From positions 1 to 45,437 of the forward strand of contig LWCA01000166.1 in the NCBI GenBank assembly GCA_001642005.1: a stretch of 45,437 nt of DNA. Direction: 5' to 3'. Of the stretch, positions 21,461-30,856 are shown in pieces (position 1 is the stretch's first letter; each line of letters opens with the position of its first letter). The position numbers were made by a program, and so were the translations under genes. This DNA comes from Intoshia linei (Eukaryota; Orthonectida; Rhopaluridae). Under the pieces are notes generated by a model. It did no database searches and was not told the DNA's origin. It was given only the letters and a program-made list of their open reading frames with translations.

Positions 21461-22432
21461 ATGAAACAAAATACCAATTTTGACCAAAAGACACATCGTT
21501 ATGCTGCACAGCCTGTACCTGCAACCACAGTTGTTATGAATCAACCCAGACCCATTAACTACTTAGTTTTGGCAATTATTATAACCATGTGTTGTAATTA
21601 CTTTTTGGTATAATCTTTTATAATTATACATATAAATAACATAAAACATACAAATAAATAAACAGACATATAATTTGGGCTTTATTACTTTATATAAGTA
21701 AGATTTAAGTGGAGTATAATTTAAAAATATATTTATAAAAACTAAATAAACCCACAAAAAAGTTTTCGAGAATAGAGACAATAATTATTGTTACTTATTA
21801 TTATTAATTATAATTGAGGATCATAACTATTTTTTGTGTCAAATTTAAACTGCAAGTTTAGAGTCTGGACTCCAGACCTCTTCACAATCGTGTAAAGAGC
21901 TAGGAATATATTTCATTACATATAATTTTTAGAGTTTTATTTATTATTTTGTGGTTCGAATATGGCAGTTTGCTCTAAAAACCAGTAAAATATCCAATTT
22001 TAGAAAGTAACTGTTAGTCTTAGATAAATTGTGTAAATACATATGTGTATAAGTATTACTTTGTAACTATAACTTAATTTTGTCATTTATTTATCGACTC
22101 TTTTATTTTAGATTTGTCAAAAATTTTTTATAAAATGAGTTACTGAATATGCTAGATAATAAATTTTGTTTGTCTTACATTGTTAATAAGTTTAATTTAT
22201 ATTTATAGAAGTTATTGCAATCATATATTCGGTTTTGTCAACTGGATACGCCGATAGAAATGATATAGTAGAATCAAAACGTATCGGAAAAGTGTCATTA
22301 AAATTATCAATAGCCGGAATTGTTATACGTGTGATAACTATAATATTATTTATAGTTTACTACGCTGTTTTTGCTCGTCAAGTAATACAAGCACATCATA
22401 AAAATTGCTTAAGTGGATACTTTATAGTTTAA
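21461..22432 (+). CDS. CD225/dispanin family two-helix membrane protein
   Basis: Exon 1 runs from the ATG at 21461 to about 21607 and exon 2 from about 22209-22212 to the stop at 22430-22432. The N-terminus is short and proline-containing (QPVPATTVVMNQPRPINYL). It is followed by the intramembrane segment LVLAIIITMCCNYFL with the CC pair typical of the CD225 domain, then VIAIIYSVLSTGYADRNDIV and a second helix (SLKLSIAGIVIRVITIILFI). About 120 aa, the usual dispanin size. Family members alter membrane properties or vesicle fusion; the role here is unknown. Odd point: the GT after TTTTTG ends exon 1 in phase 0, but both possible acceptors need phase 1, so the obvious splice is one base off. Donor TGTT|GTAATT with acceptor GAAG|TTATTG restores the frame but drops NYFL. 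Confidence 0.72.
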
Positions 22433-22934
22433 ACTATATAACATTTTACCGTTTTTAAAATAAATTTTAAATAACACTATTTTGGACTTTTCTTTGAAAT
22501 CTATAAGACATTTACATTAGGGTGTTAACTTTTACAACTTTTCTCAATTAAAAAAAAGTATATTTCAGTATCTTGGTTTTTTGCTATGCTGAACAAAATG
22601 ATCAAATTTTTTTTTAATTTCGTTAAGAATAACCCTCGCGCATTTGACATTTATCAACAATCTTCAAAAAAATAAAATAAAGTTTATTTCAGATAAAATT
22701 AGTATGTTACTTTAACCAACATTACTTTTTGTTTTATTTGAATTTTCGAATTGAATAAATTAACAAGATTCTGAAAAAGTGTACCAAAATACAAGTATGC
22801 CAGGGGCAATTTCAATATTAAGAAATTTTTTTAGGGTGTCTATTTTAATTTCATTTAAAGGTTGTTATACAATAGTTTCCAAATTTGTATTTTTTTGCAA
22901 AAATAAAAAAAAAGATTAAAATTTAATTAATTAA
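22433..22934. other. Intergenic, no gene seen
   Basis: 500 bp of AT-rich sequence between the CD225 gene stop and the tail of a hAT relic; no feature identified. Confidence 0.5.
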
Positions 22935-23735
22935 TTATTTTTGGTTATCAAATAATCCTAAATCAACTAGGTCCAGTCTTCTTGGATGAAGTATTGAAAA
23001 TTCATTAACCCAACTTTCAATATTAAAATTATAGTCATAGTAGCAATTCATGAGGGCCAGTCCACATAGACGATTACCAGGCATTGTTAATCTTGAAAAG
23101 GTTTTCATTCTTATCAAAATGCTAATGGAGCGTTCACATTCACATATGGTGATTGGCAATGTTGCCTAAATAATTAATAGTTAATGAATATTTGGAAACA
23201 AATTAGAATTGCAGCTTTCGATTAATTGTATGATAGTGGTCTTTGAATCAAGTTCTTTTTTTTCCATCTAGTATATTCTGCTTTGAGAACCTAATATAAT
23301 GATATGCATAATAAAAATAATTTATATTTTTCTGCGAATTCTTTCAAATCTTCAAAATGATTCGTTTTAAATTAAGTGGGATGTAGGGAAAATCTTTTCA
23401 AAAAAATCTGTTGACCACTGAAAAATCGTAGGCTGAGTTCAGCTAAAATAGAATCGAAAAAAAATTGCAATGTTAATTTTAATTTTCAATTTCAGATCCC
23501 TCTATATTTGCTCTGTAAAGTAGAGTAGTTGATGTAGTCTACATCTATAATTGATCATGTAAAATCTACATCATTATATAGTATATACATTATAATGATC
23601 ATTAAATAAACACTGTAGATGTGTCATTATGAGCCATCTATATTGTTTTAATAAATTAAAATTTTTTTCAGTTATTATACAAAATATTAAATAAATTTAG
23701 GGGGTGCAACTGCACCTTTTGCACCCCCTTGGATC
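22935..23735 (-). mobile_element. hAT transposon relic with transposase C-terminus
   Basis: The minus-strand frame 22935-23159 encodes MPITICECERSISILIRMKT followed by FSRLTMPGNRLCGLALMNCY-like sequence and FSILHPRRLDL. This is the hAT C-terminal dimerisation region of the ZMYM1/THAP-like type (consensus LPVTTCECERSFSxLRRLKT...RLxGLALxNIH). Upstream transposase sequence (to about 23700) is too decayed to read. The plus-strand sequence ends GCACCCCCTTGGATCCGCCA, a common terminus of such elements. Confidence 0.7.
23700..23729. repeat. Perfect hairpin at a hAT terminus
   Basis: GGGGGTGCAA and TTGCACCCCC form a perfect 10-bp stem around CTGCACCTT, followed by GGATCCGCCAC. This is most likely the subterminal structure of the hAT relic. 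Confidence 0.75.
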
Positions 23736-24765
23736 CGCCACTATATGCCCACAGTGGAGTCGGACTGTATATGTAATTATTAGAGCCATTCAAATCGGAT
23801 GCTCTTAAGATGCTCTGAAGTCGTTAAGCAACAATACATACAAATTGTATAATACAATTGTGTACATTTCATATAATTTTAAATAAAACGATAAAATGTA
23901 AACAAATATTCACAATGATGCAAACTTCTTTAAAAGCATCCTCAAAATCTTGCGTAACCTAGTCATTATGGATTATGCTATATGAATGGATCTAGTAATT
24001 ATGATATTAGTTAATTATGAGCGGATCCGCCAAAACTAATTATTTTTTTTTCACGGTGGTTAAATACTATTCATTTTTATATGTTAAAAATGGTTTGTGA
24101 TCAATTATTAAATAATAACGTATATAATTATTTTTGAAAATCAGAATAGGTATTAAATCAATTTATTGACCAATGGACAACAATCATATATACCCAATAT
24201 TAACATCATTTTACAATAAAAATTATCAATATCAAAACAATAAATTCTACATTTAATTCGGAAGCAGAACGTAACTACAAGGTACAATAATTAAATCTAG
24301 AATATGATAAAAATAAATCATAAATAAACACAATTATTGAGCGATATCTAAGTATACTTAACAATTATGGTGTTAGTAACACCGTGATAACATCACTACA
24401 GTTTATTACCAAAAGGAAGTCATAAATCTTTACATGTGTAAAGTAATTTTTGTTTTTTATCTTAAGCAATAATGGTAGTTTACCATTAGTAAACCACCAA
24501 GTAATAGATGAAACAAGATCCAAATAGAAAATGGTTTAATTAACATTAACAACAGCTGTATTGGCATAAATATCGTAAATGGTTCGATTGTGAAATCTAT
24601 TTAAAATCAAAATGAGGGGAGGTGTAATTAAAGAAATAAAGAAGCTTTTCAAAACCGATCTTTTCAGAGCTCTAAAAAAGTTAAATATAAAATTGTAAAT
24701 AATAAATGTACAGGTTATTCTCGATATTTTGGCAAAAATATTTGTTCAAATAATTGCAAATAACT
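23736..24765. other. Intergenic, no gene seen
   Basis: About 1 kb of AT-rich sequence. A GCGGATCCGCC palindrome at 24023-24033 may be another hAT-terminus relic. No open frame of note. Confidence 0.5.
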
Positions 24766-24792
24766 AACAATATCCTTAGTAAGGATATTGTT
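24766..24792. repeat. 13-bp perfect palindrome
   Basis: AACAATATCCTTA, a single central G, then TAAGGATATTGTT. It abuts the first copy of the 24.8/25.9 kb repeat family. Confidence 0.85.
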
Positions 24793-24798
24793 TTTTAC

Positions 24799-25276
24799 GC
24801 AATTTTTGTTTATGGGTGTGTGTTCCACTTTATTTAAATAACTACCCGTCTTAGAATTTTATAAAGTCCCCATTTCAATTACAGTTTTTTCGGGGGNGAA
24901 TAAGTTCTATCAGAATAATCTTTTTTTTAATTTTCGGACCGTTAATTATTTTACATTTTGTGTTAATAAAATATTTCGGAAAAAAAATATATGAAAACTA
25001 AAATGCTTTTTTGACCATGAAGGCGTCACTTATTCAGATTGAAATTTTTTGTGTGTATTAACATGATACATCTGTACCACTGTAAATTTTTTTAAATTCT
25101 AGGGCTATTTTCATTAAAAAAAAGTGTAATTTGTGGTTTTGGTCCTGAAGATGTAATTTTTTTAATTCTCCAACTCGTTTGATTTTGAAAAAAAGGACAA
25201 TTGGGGTTTTTGACCCGTAAGATGTGAGTTTGGGAGATTAAAATTTATCTTATTATACGTCCCGGAAAAAACTGTA
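24799..25276. repeat. Repeat family copy 1 with inverted ACAGTTTTTTCGGG ends
   Basis: 24799-24894 matches 25914-26014 directly (shared core TTTATTTAAATAACTACCCG, then TCTTAGAATTTTATAAAGTC and CCCATTTCAATTACA) and 17328-17411 in inverted orientation. ACAGTTTTTTCGGGGG (24881) and CCCGGAAAAAACTGT (25261) are inverted, suggesting a MITE end or two head-to-head copies. An ambiguous base (N) is at 24897. A GGTTTTGGTCCTGAAGATGT-type motif inside resembles sequence near 36143. Confidence 0.65.
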
Positions 25277-25732
25277 AAGTAGACTTAGACTTAGACTCTA
25301 AATTGACATTTACATTTTTTAATTACCTATACTTATCATCAACATTTGTTTCGTATAGTAAATTTGCGTTTAGTTGAAAAAGCCTTCTTTTTAATTTAAA
25401 TCCGATATAATTGTATCTATGAAATCATAAAACATGTCGATACAAAAAAACTTTTGATAAACGGAATCACCACAACACATAATAGAAAAAGTCATATTTT
25501 TGAAAGCCTGTGGTTGTACAGAATTTCGCATTAACTGAGACCAAAAAATCTAAAAATACAAAATACATGTATGTCTACATACACCAACATACATTCATGT
25601 TTCGTGGGATATCACCTTGTCCTGTTGTGCTGACTAGGAATGTGACACTATCATATTGTGTTGAACCGCTCTAAGTAGTTGAGTATTTAAATTAAAATAC
25701 ATGTTGTTAAAATAGGTAGTGTCATGGAAAGC

Positions 25733-25790
25733 AGTAGTTCCCAAACTTTCAGAAGAACCTAATGTTAAAAATTTGTTTCGCGGTACATTA
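25733..25790. mobile_element. hAT terminus relic
   Basis: GCAGTAGTTCCCAAACTTTC followed about 35 bp later by TTCGCGGTACATTAA resembles the CAGTGGTTCCCAAACTTTTT...CGCGGCACA start of animal hAT elements. No partner terminus identified. Confidence 0.45.
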
Positions 25791-25913
25791 ATAAATATAA
25801 AAAGCAACAAATTTTATTTAAAACAACAACACCACCATCATATTTTGAAACAGATCAAAAATAAAAAATTTTAACTTTTGCTTGCCTTTAATCCTAACTT
25901 ATATAATATACTC

Positions 25914-26025
25914 CGCAATTTTTGTTTGTGTGTGTGTCTGTGTTTGTTACGCTTTATTTAAATAACTACCCGTCTTAGAATTTTATAAAGTCCCCATTTC
26001 AATTACATTTTTTTCAGGGACGTAT
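25914..26025 (+). repeat. Repeat family copy 2
   Basis: Direct copy of 24799-24894 about 1.1 kb away. It ends ACATTTTTTTCAGGGACGTA, which resembles the other terminus of copy 1 read on the opposite strand. Includes a GTGTGTGTGTCTGTG microsatellite-like run. Confidence 0.75.
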
Positions 26026-26224
26026 ATATGTTGTAAAATAAATAAAAATGAAACATTTTAAATCACATAAAAAATTTTATAAAACATAAATTCTGGGATA
26101 ATTTTAAAAATCTTAAGCATTATAACAAATGGAGACATCAAAAAAGTGTATTTTCATAACCAAAATCTAGATTGAATTTAAATTATAATATAAAACTGAA
26201 TTTTGTCTAAAATTAATAAAATAT

Positions 26225-26452
26225 CTATGAAACGATACATTTTAAATATTTTATTAAACTTATAATATGAGGACCTAAACTGCAAAAGGCCCCGTGTAGA
26301 AAGGTCCGAAATATATAAATAAAAGTTACAAAATCAAATGAATCTATTTCATTTAAACTGGATAAAATTTGGTAAAAATCACACAATCTAACAAGTCTTT
26401 TAGCCAGAGATTCAGTATATCCAGTTTCAGTGCCATAAAAAATACACAACAT
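26225..26452 (-). pseudogene. Flavodoxin-like fragment (diflavin reductase type)
   Basis: A minus-strand 75-codon frame opens with MLCIFYGTETGYTESLAKRL, the FMN phosphate-binding loop signature (G-T/S-x-T-G-x-T/A) of flavodoxin domains as in NDOR1 or cytochrome P450 reductase. SLNEIDSFDFVTFIYI then fits the next helix-strand. The expected STTGxGE motif is seen only after a frame change (YISDLSTRG), and nothing FAD- or NADPH-binding follows downstream. It may be a decayed gene copy or the first exon of a gene I cannot follow. Confidence 0.4.
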
Positions 26453-27138
26453 AAATTAATATATAAATTAATCAATTTGCGTAACTAAACTTAAATTAAA
26501 ACATTTTTGATAAAAATAGAACCTATTTAAAATTTAATTCTAATGAATCAAAACGATAATAGAATTAATTAACTTTCACCTAGGTTATATACTAGTCATA
26601 GATTTAATGAAAAATATGGACATTGGACAATAATCTATTGTTACATTGTACCACACAATTTGCAATATACATTAAAATACACGACTGAGTTTGACTGTGA
26701 TGTATATGAGTATCAGCACTTGTAATATACTGCTGTAAGTTAAGCGTTGATACTTGTAGTTAAAATTATTATCATGGAAACAAATTTAGACGGAAAATTT
26801 GATTTATTTATGTAAAATCATTCATAGCAACCACTAATTTCTGCAATTTGCGTTTTTAATTTTACAAATTTAATCAAAGTCTATTAAAACCGGTACGCAT
26901 TTAAGGTAAATATTTCAAGTTTATTAATAGTAGTGAAACCAACCTGTAAATTTTTAATGTCTCATCACATATCACATAAAATCTTTAGTAGTCCAATTAA
27001 GGTAATAATACATTTAAAATAGTCATAGATTTTGTAGAACATTGAAACTTCAGAATTATCACCTTTTACAAAATTAAATAAATTTACTAGACAGAAAGGT
27101 TTCTTGTCGTCTATATTTATAATGTAATTAAAATAGAT
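26453..27138. other. DEK upstream region
   Basis: About 690 bp of AT-rich sequence without an open frame; probably contains the DEK promoter. Confidence 0.5.
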
Positions 27139-29011
27139 ATGACTCAAGAAATTGATAACGATACAAATTTTTCTGGACATGCTCTACAATCAGAAACTAA
27201 CTCTAATTTGGATGAGGAATGCAGAATGAACATTGAAAAAGCTGGTGATGAAATTTCAAAGGAAATTGAAGATATGAAAAGCAAAATTCCAAAGAATGGT
27301 TCAAGTTTGGTAGAATACAGGGAGGAAGACACAGTTGATCCTCGACATCTGTCTACCACATGTTCGGTTTCGACGACGTGTGCTACAAAAGGTTCCATTG
27401 AGCACGATAGTGTTATTCAAGACGATTATATGAATAAAGACGGTGATATGGAAGATTTTAATAAAGCAAAGGAAAGTCCTGATGATTTGATTGATAATGA
27501 GGAAATTAAAGACTCTCAACAATTTGAAATTAAGGGATGTGTCTTCACCAATCAGAAGGTTGAATTTGAACCACTTAACGAAGAAAGAAGCGTAGATGAT
27601 CAAATTGAGGCTGATAAAACACTTCAAAGTGAAGATGTATCTGAATCTGAAAAGATGGAAACGGAACAAGATGAAGACGTTTCTGAAAAAATTAATGAAA
27701 ATGCATGTACAAATAACGTAACAGAAAATGCAACTACAAATAACAAGGATGAGAATCAAAATACCTCTACAAATAACGAGGTGAATGAAGATTCATCTCC
27801 AAAGAAGGAAAATGAAGACAGTGACGACAACTCAAACTATCAAACCGAGGACGATAAAATTCAAGCAAAAACCTCGGTACCTATGGAAATTGATGAATTA
27901 AGTAATGATGATGTAGAATCTACGGACAATGAAGTTACTGCTGCCGATGTGAAGAAAACTACGAAATTAGTTAACAAGAAAAAGCCTGTTGCTAAACGAA
28001 AAGGCAAGGAAAAAAAAACAGTTTCTTTTGTAGAAGTGGAATCTTCCGAGGATGTATCTGTGAGCGTACCGTTATTTGACCAACCTTTGATTTTGGAATC
28101 GAAAGTAAAGCGCAGTAGACGGAGTGCTGAAATGTACGTCAATACTTCTGTTGTGAATAAAAGCGAAAATACCAAAACCGACACGATAATAGCGACAGGT
28201 AAAGGTATTAAACTTTCCAGTATTTCAAAAGTAAAAGATGCCATCAAAAATGCATCATACGCGGATGTATCTGCTCTTCATTGCATATTATTTAGTCATC
28301 GTTGTAAGCTTCCTGAGACAAGGTCAAATTTGTTGTCTTTTAATGGCTTGGACCAAGATAACGCCGACAAATGCATGACCATTTTGAATGGATTGAGTTG
28401 TTCAAAAAAGATTAAAACTTTTGCTCAAATTTTAGATATTAATTTGATGAAACTAAAAAAAGCTGACATTGTAGATAATGTTTATAATTTTCTGTTGAAA
28501 CCTAGAAAATCTGATAGTACTAGATCTACACGTTCAAGAGTCAATCGCAAGTCATCTGTGGAATCTGATGAAAGCGAGGAAGAAGTTGTCGAAAGTGAGG
28601 AAGAAGTTGTCGAAAAGTCACAAAGGAAAAAGAGAGGTAGAAAACCGAAGAAGGTTTCAACTCCTCCACCCAAAAAACGAAAGGTGGAAGCGAGTTCCTC
28701 TGAAGTAAAGTCGAAAAATTATAAAAATCCTACGGTACTAATTTATTTATTTTATATATTCATATATCAACATTTTAGATGAAGAATTTAAAAGCATCCA
28801 TACAAAACATTATTAAAACTACTGATTTAAATAAAACAACAATGAAAACTGTGTATGGGATGGTAATTTATTTGTGTATATAAATTTGAAATGTTTTTAG
28901 ATCGAAAAAGAATATCCGGGAATTGACATTAATGATAGCAAAGGAGTCATCAAGAAATTAGTTAATCAAGTTCGTTTTTATATATTTTATTATTATGGAA
29001 CAGCTTTGTAA
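27139..29011 (+). CDS. DEK: DEK chromatin protein
   Basis: DEK binds DNA and chromatin in the nucleus, with a preference for structured DNA. Exons 27139-28734, 28779-28862 and 28901-29011 (introns 44 and 38 nt, in phase) give 596 aa; human DEK is 375. Residues 1-270 are an added acidic region rich in E/D/N with TNN motifs (TENATTNNKDENQ). The SAP/pseudo-SAP core spans about 354-455 (GIKLSSISKVKDAIKN, LHCILFSHRCKLPETRSNLL, ILDINLMKLKKADIVDNVYN, FLLKPRK). Basic NLS-like stretches follow (KKRGRKPKK, PPKKRKVE). The DEK C-terminal domain is in exons 2-3 (MKNLKASIQNIIKTTDLNKT, IEKEYPGIDI, IKKLVNQ). SEEEVVE is tandemly duplicated around residues 477-493. The last codons are uncertain: either readthrough to TAA at 29009, or another GT-AG splice at 28970-29003. 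Confidence 0.88.
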
Positions 29012-29630
29012 GAGCAATTATTTGATAATTCATTCACTTTGTATAATGAGCGGTAAAATAATTTAAAAATTTTGGTTACGATTATCGTAAATATTGATTT
29101 TTAAATGAATGTTTTTATAATTTGTTGTTTTTTAAGTGAACAAGGTTTTACAAGTATGTTTTATTATAATTTATTAATTTAACTTTGTTATAGATAATAA
29201 AATGAATTCATTTTTATGTATTTGTTTAAATTTATTTTGTCTACATTTGTATAGTTTTTAATAAATTTAATTTTAATGTTTTGTAACGCTTTCTATATTG
29301 ATTGAGTTTGCGTCACGATCGATAGTTGATTTAAATTATATTAATTAAATATGGATTTTTAAAAATAGATAATTATAGCGGAAACGCCCGAATGAAAATA
29401 CTGTTTTCACGTTGGGCGTTTTACACTTTGTAAGTTGTTTATGAAATAATCAATTGCTCAAGGTAATTCTATCACTTACAAAATGTATATCAACAAAATA
29501 AACAAACGCGTGTCTGTCTTATAATTTCATAATCAAGGAAATAATTTAATTTGTATAACTTTATAATTGTATCATTTAAATGCAACATGGACACATTTTC
29601 TGAGGTTACCTCTTGACTTTTATTTCATAT
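29012..29630. other. Intergenic between DEK and MEC-8-like genes
   Basis: AT-rich spacer of about 620 bp that holds a strong GC-containing hairpin at 29382-29421 (separate entry). No open frame. Confidence 0.55.
29382..29421. repeat. Strong hairpin with GC clamp
   Basis: AAACGCCC and GGGCGTTT form a perfect 8-bp outer stem; inside, GAAAA and TTTTC form a second stem around TACTG. It is isolated in AT-rich intergenic DNA 210 bp upstream of the MEC-8-like start, so it could be a structured leader, a small RNA, or a transposon relic. Confidence 0.65.
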
Positions 29631-30739
29631 ATGGATGCAGATGAGGTTTATTTGTCGTACTGTTAATATTGTCATGTAGGTGCGAACCCTTTTTGTCAGT
29701 GGACTTCCCATGGACACTAGACCACGAGAACTTTATCTATTATTCCGTAGTTATCCAGGTTATGAATACGCACTACTGAAAGCTCATAGTACGAAACAAG
29801 ATCGCGTAGTTTCAGTAACTAAAAATGATATTCATTACATTTCTAACCTAGCCGGTTGCCTTTATAAAATTTAAAAATCGACAATTTGCAGTAAAAGCCA
29901 AGACCGATTTGGCGGTACATTGAAGCTAGTTCATTTCTAAATAAATTTAGAATTTTTTGTTTGATCCCAATCTAAATCAAGTCATTCGTCTCGAGTTTGC
30001 GAGAAGCAATACCAAATCCAGCTCCGGGTCCAAAATGTTTGCGTATATGAGCAATTCAGATGCAAAATCTCTTTCCAATTCTGTCATGCAAAGTAATGTA
30101 CCCTTACAAATAAATATTTTTTGTAGAATCAAACTCTGTGTATGGTTACAATTGTAATGCAGTAATGAACATGGTAATCAATACGTTTGTGAAAATGTTT
30201 ATTATAATATTGATAGTATGGCGGAAATTTTCCATTTACATATCCTCAGATGGCCACTAATAATGGATACCCTCCGTTTCCAGTTCCAACGTCGTATTTG
30301 TACCCTTCTATTTATTCTTCCATGGATATGGCTCAAATATCTTTAAATAACAATGAAGTAGAATCGTCCATTCTGTTCGTGTCAAATATAAGTCTATTCA
30401 CGACCGGCCCCGAATTGGTGGAAATATTTTCAACGTAACATTCATTTTACTTTGTTTTCAAAGTTTTAGATTTGCAGAATTCGAAAAAATCAGAATTACG
30501 TGCTTTAATTTTATGTCGGTTGCTTTTGCTTATTTTATAGTACCAACGTTTATATGTCATGTTTAATTTACAATTAGAGTTTGAATGAGGCGTCTGAAGC
30601 CTTGGAGGGGTTACAAGGATATGTACCGTTTACATCTGACAGAGGAGGGATCGTTATTCATTATGCAAATCCTAAAATGATTGATATTATGGAAATGTCA
30701 AATAACTACATTCAATTTAACAAAAATTCTATCGACTAA
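29631..30739 (+). CDS. Two-RRM RNA-binding protein, MEC-8/RBPMS/couch potato family
   Basis: Exons 29631-29645, 29680-29814, 29852-29914, 29951-30092, 30127-30173, 30217-30434, 30470-30539, 30578-30739 join in phase to 283 aa; the seven introns are 34-43 nt. Exon 1 is only five codons (MDADE). RRM1 (about 6-87) has RNP2 LFVSGL in [23 protein letters not shown]1 VAFIKF, and the family tail [20 protein letters not shown] low-complexity linker rich in Y/P/S/N follows ([20 protein letters not shown]). RRM2 (about 183-265) has [26 protein letters not shown] and [12 protein letters not shown]. Two RBPMS-type RRMs are the layout of nematode MEC-8; vertebrate RBPMS has one. MEC-8 regulates alternative splicing, so mRNA processing is the likely role. 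Confidence 0.9.
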
Positions 30740-30856
30740 ACCAATTTTTATAATTTATTATTGTTTGTCGAAATTTATTAGTAAATTATTTCTACCAATA
30801 TCTTATTTCTGCTTGGAAACTAGTAAATACTATCGACCTATTTTTGTACATGTCTT

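Noticed and set aside
21952-21970. GTGGTTCGAATATGG as a tRNA T-arm
   Set aside because: No matching acceptor, D or anticodon arms in either direction; it is inside the CD225 gene intron. Other GTTCGA words (20363, 19319) failed likewise.
22209-22432. CD225 exon 2 as a separate single-exon gene
   Set aside because: The open frame begins with a non-ATG codon and contains only the second half of the domain; the first half lies in phase-adjacent exon 1 upstream.
27301-27759. Long antisense open frame (152 codons) inside DEK
   Set aside because: A shadow of the DEK coding strand: its F/I/V/C-rich, low-information composition mirrors the E/D/N codons. The other antisense frames at 27144-27398, 27861-28247 and 28482-28673 are the same.
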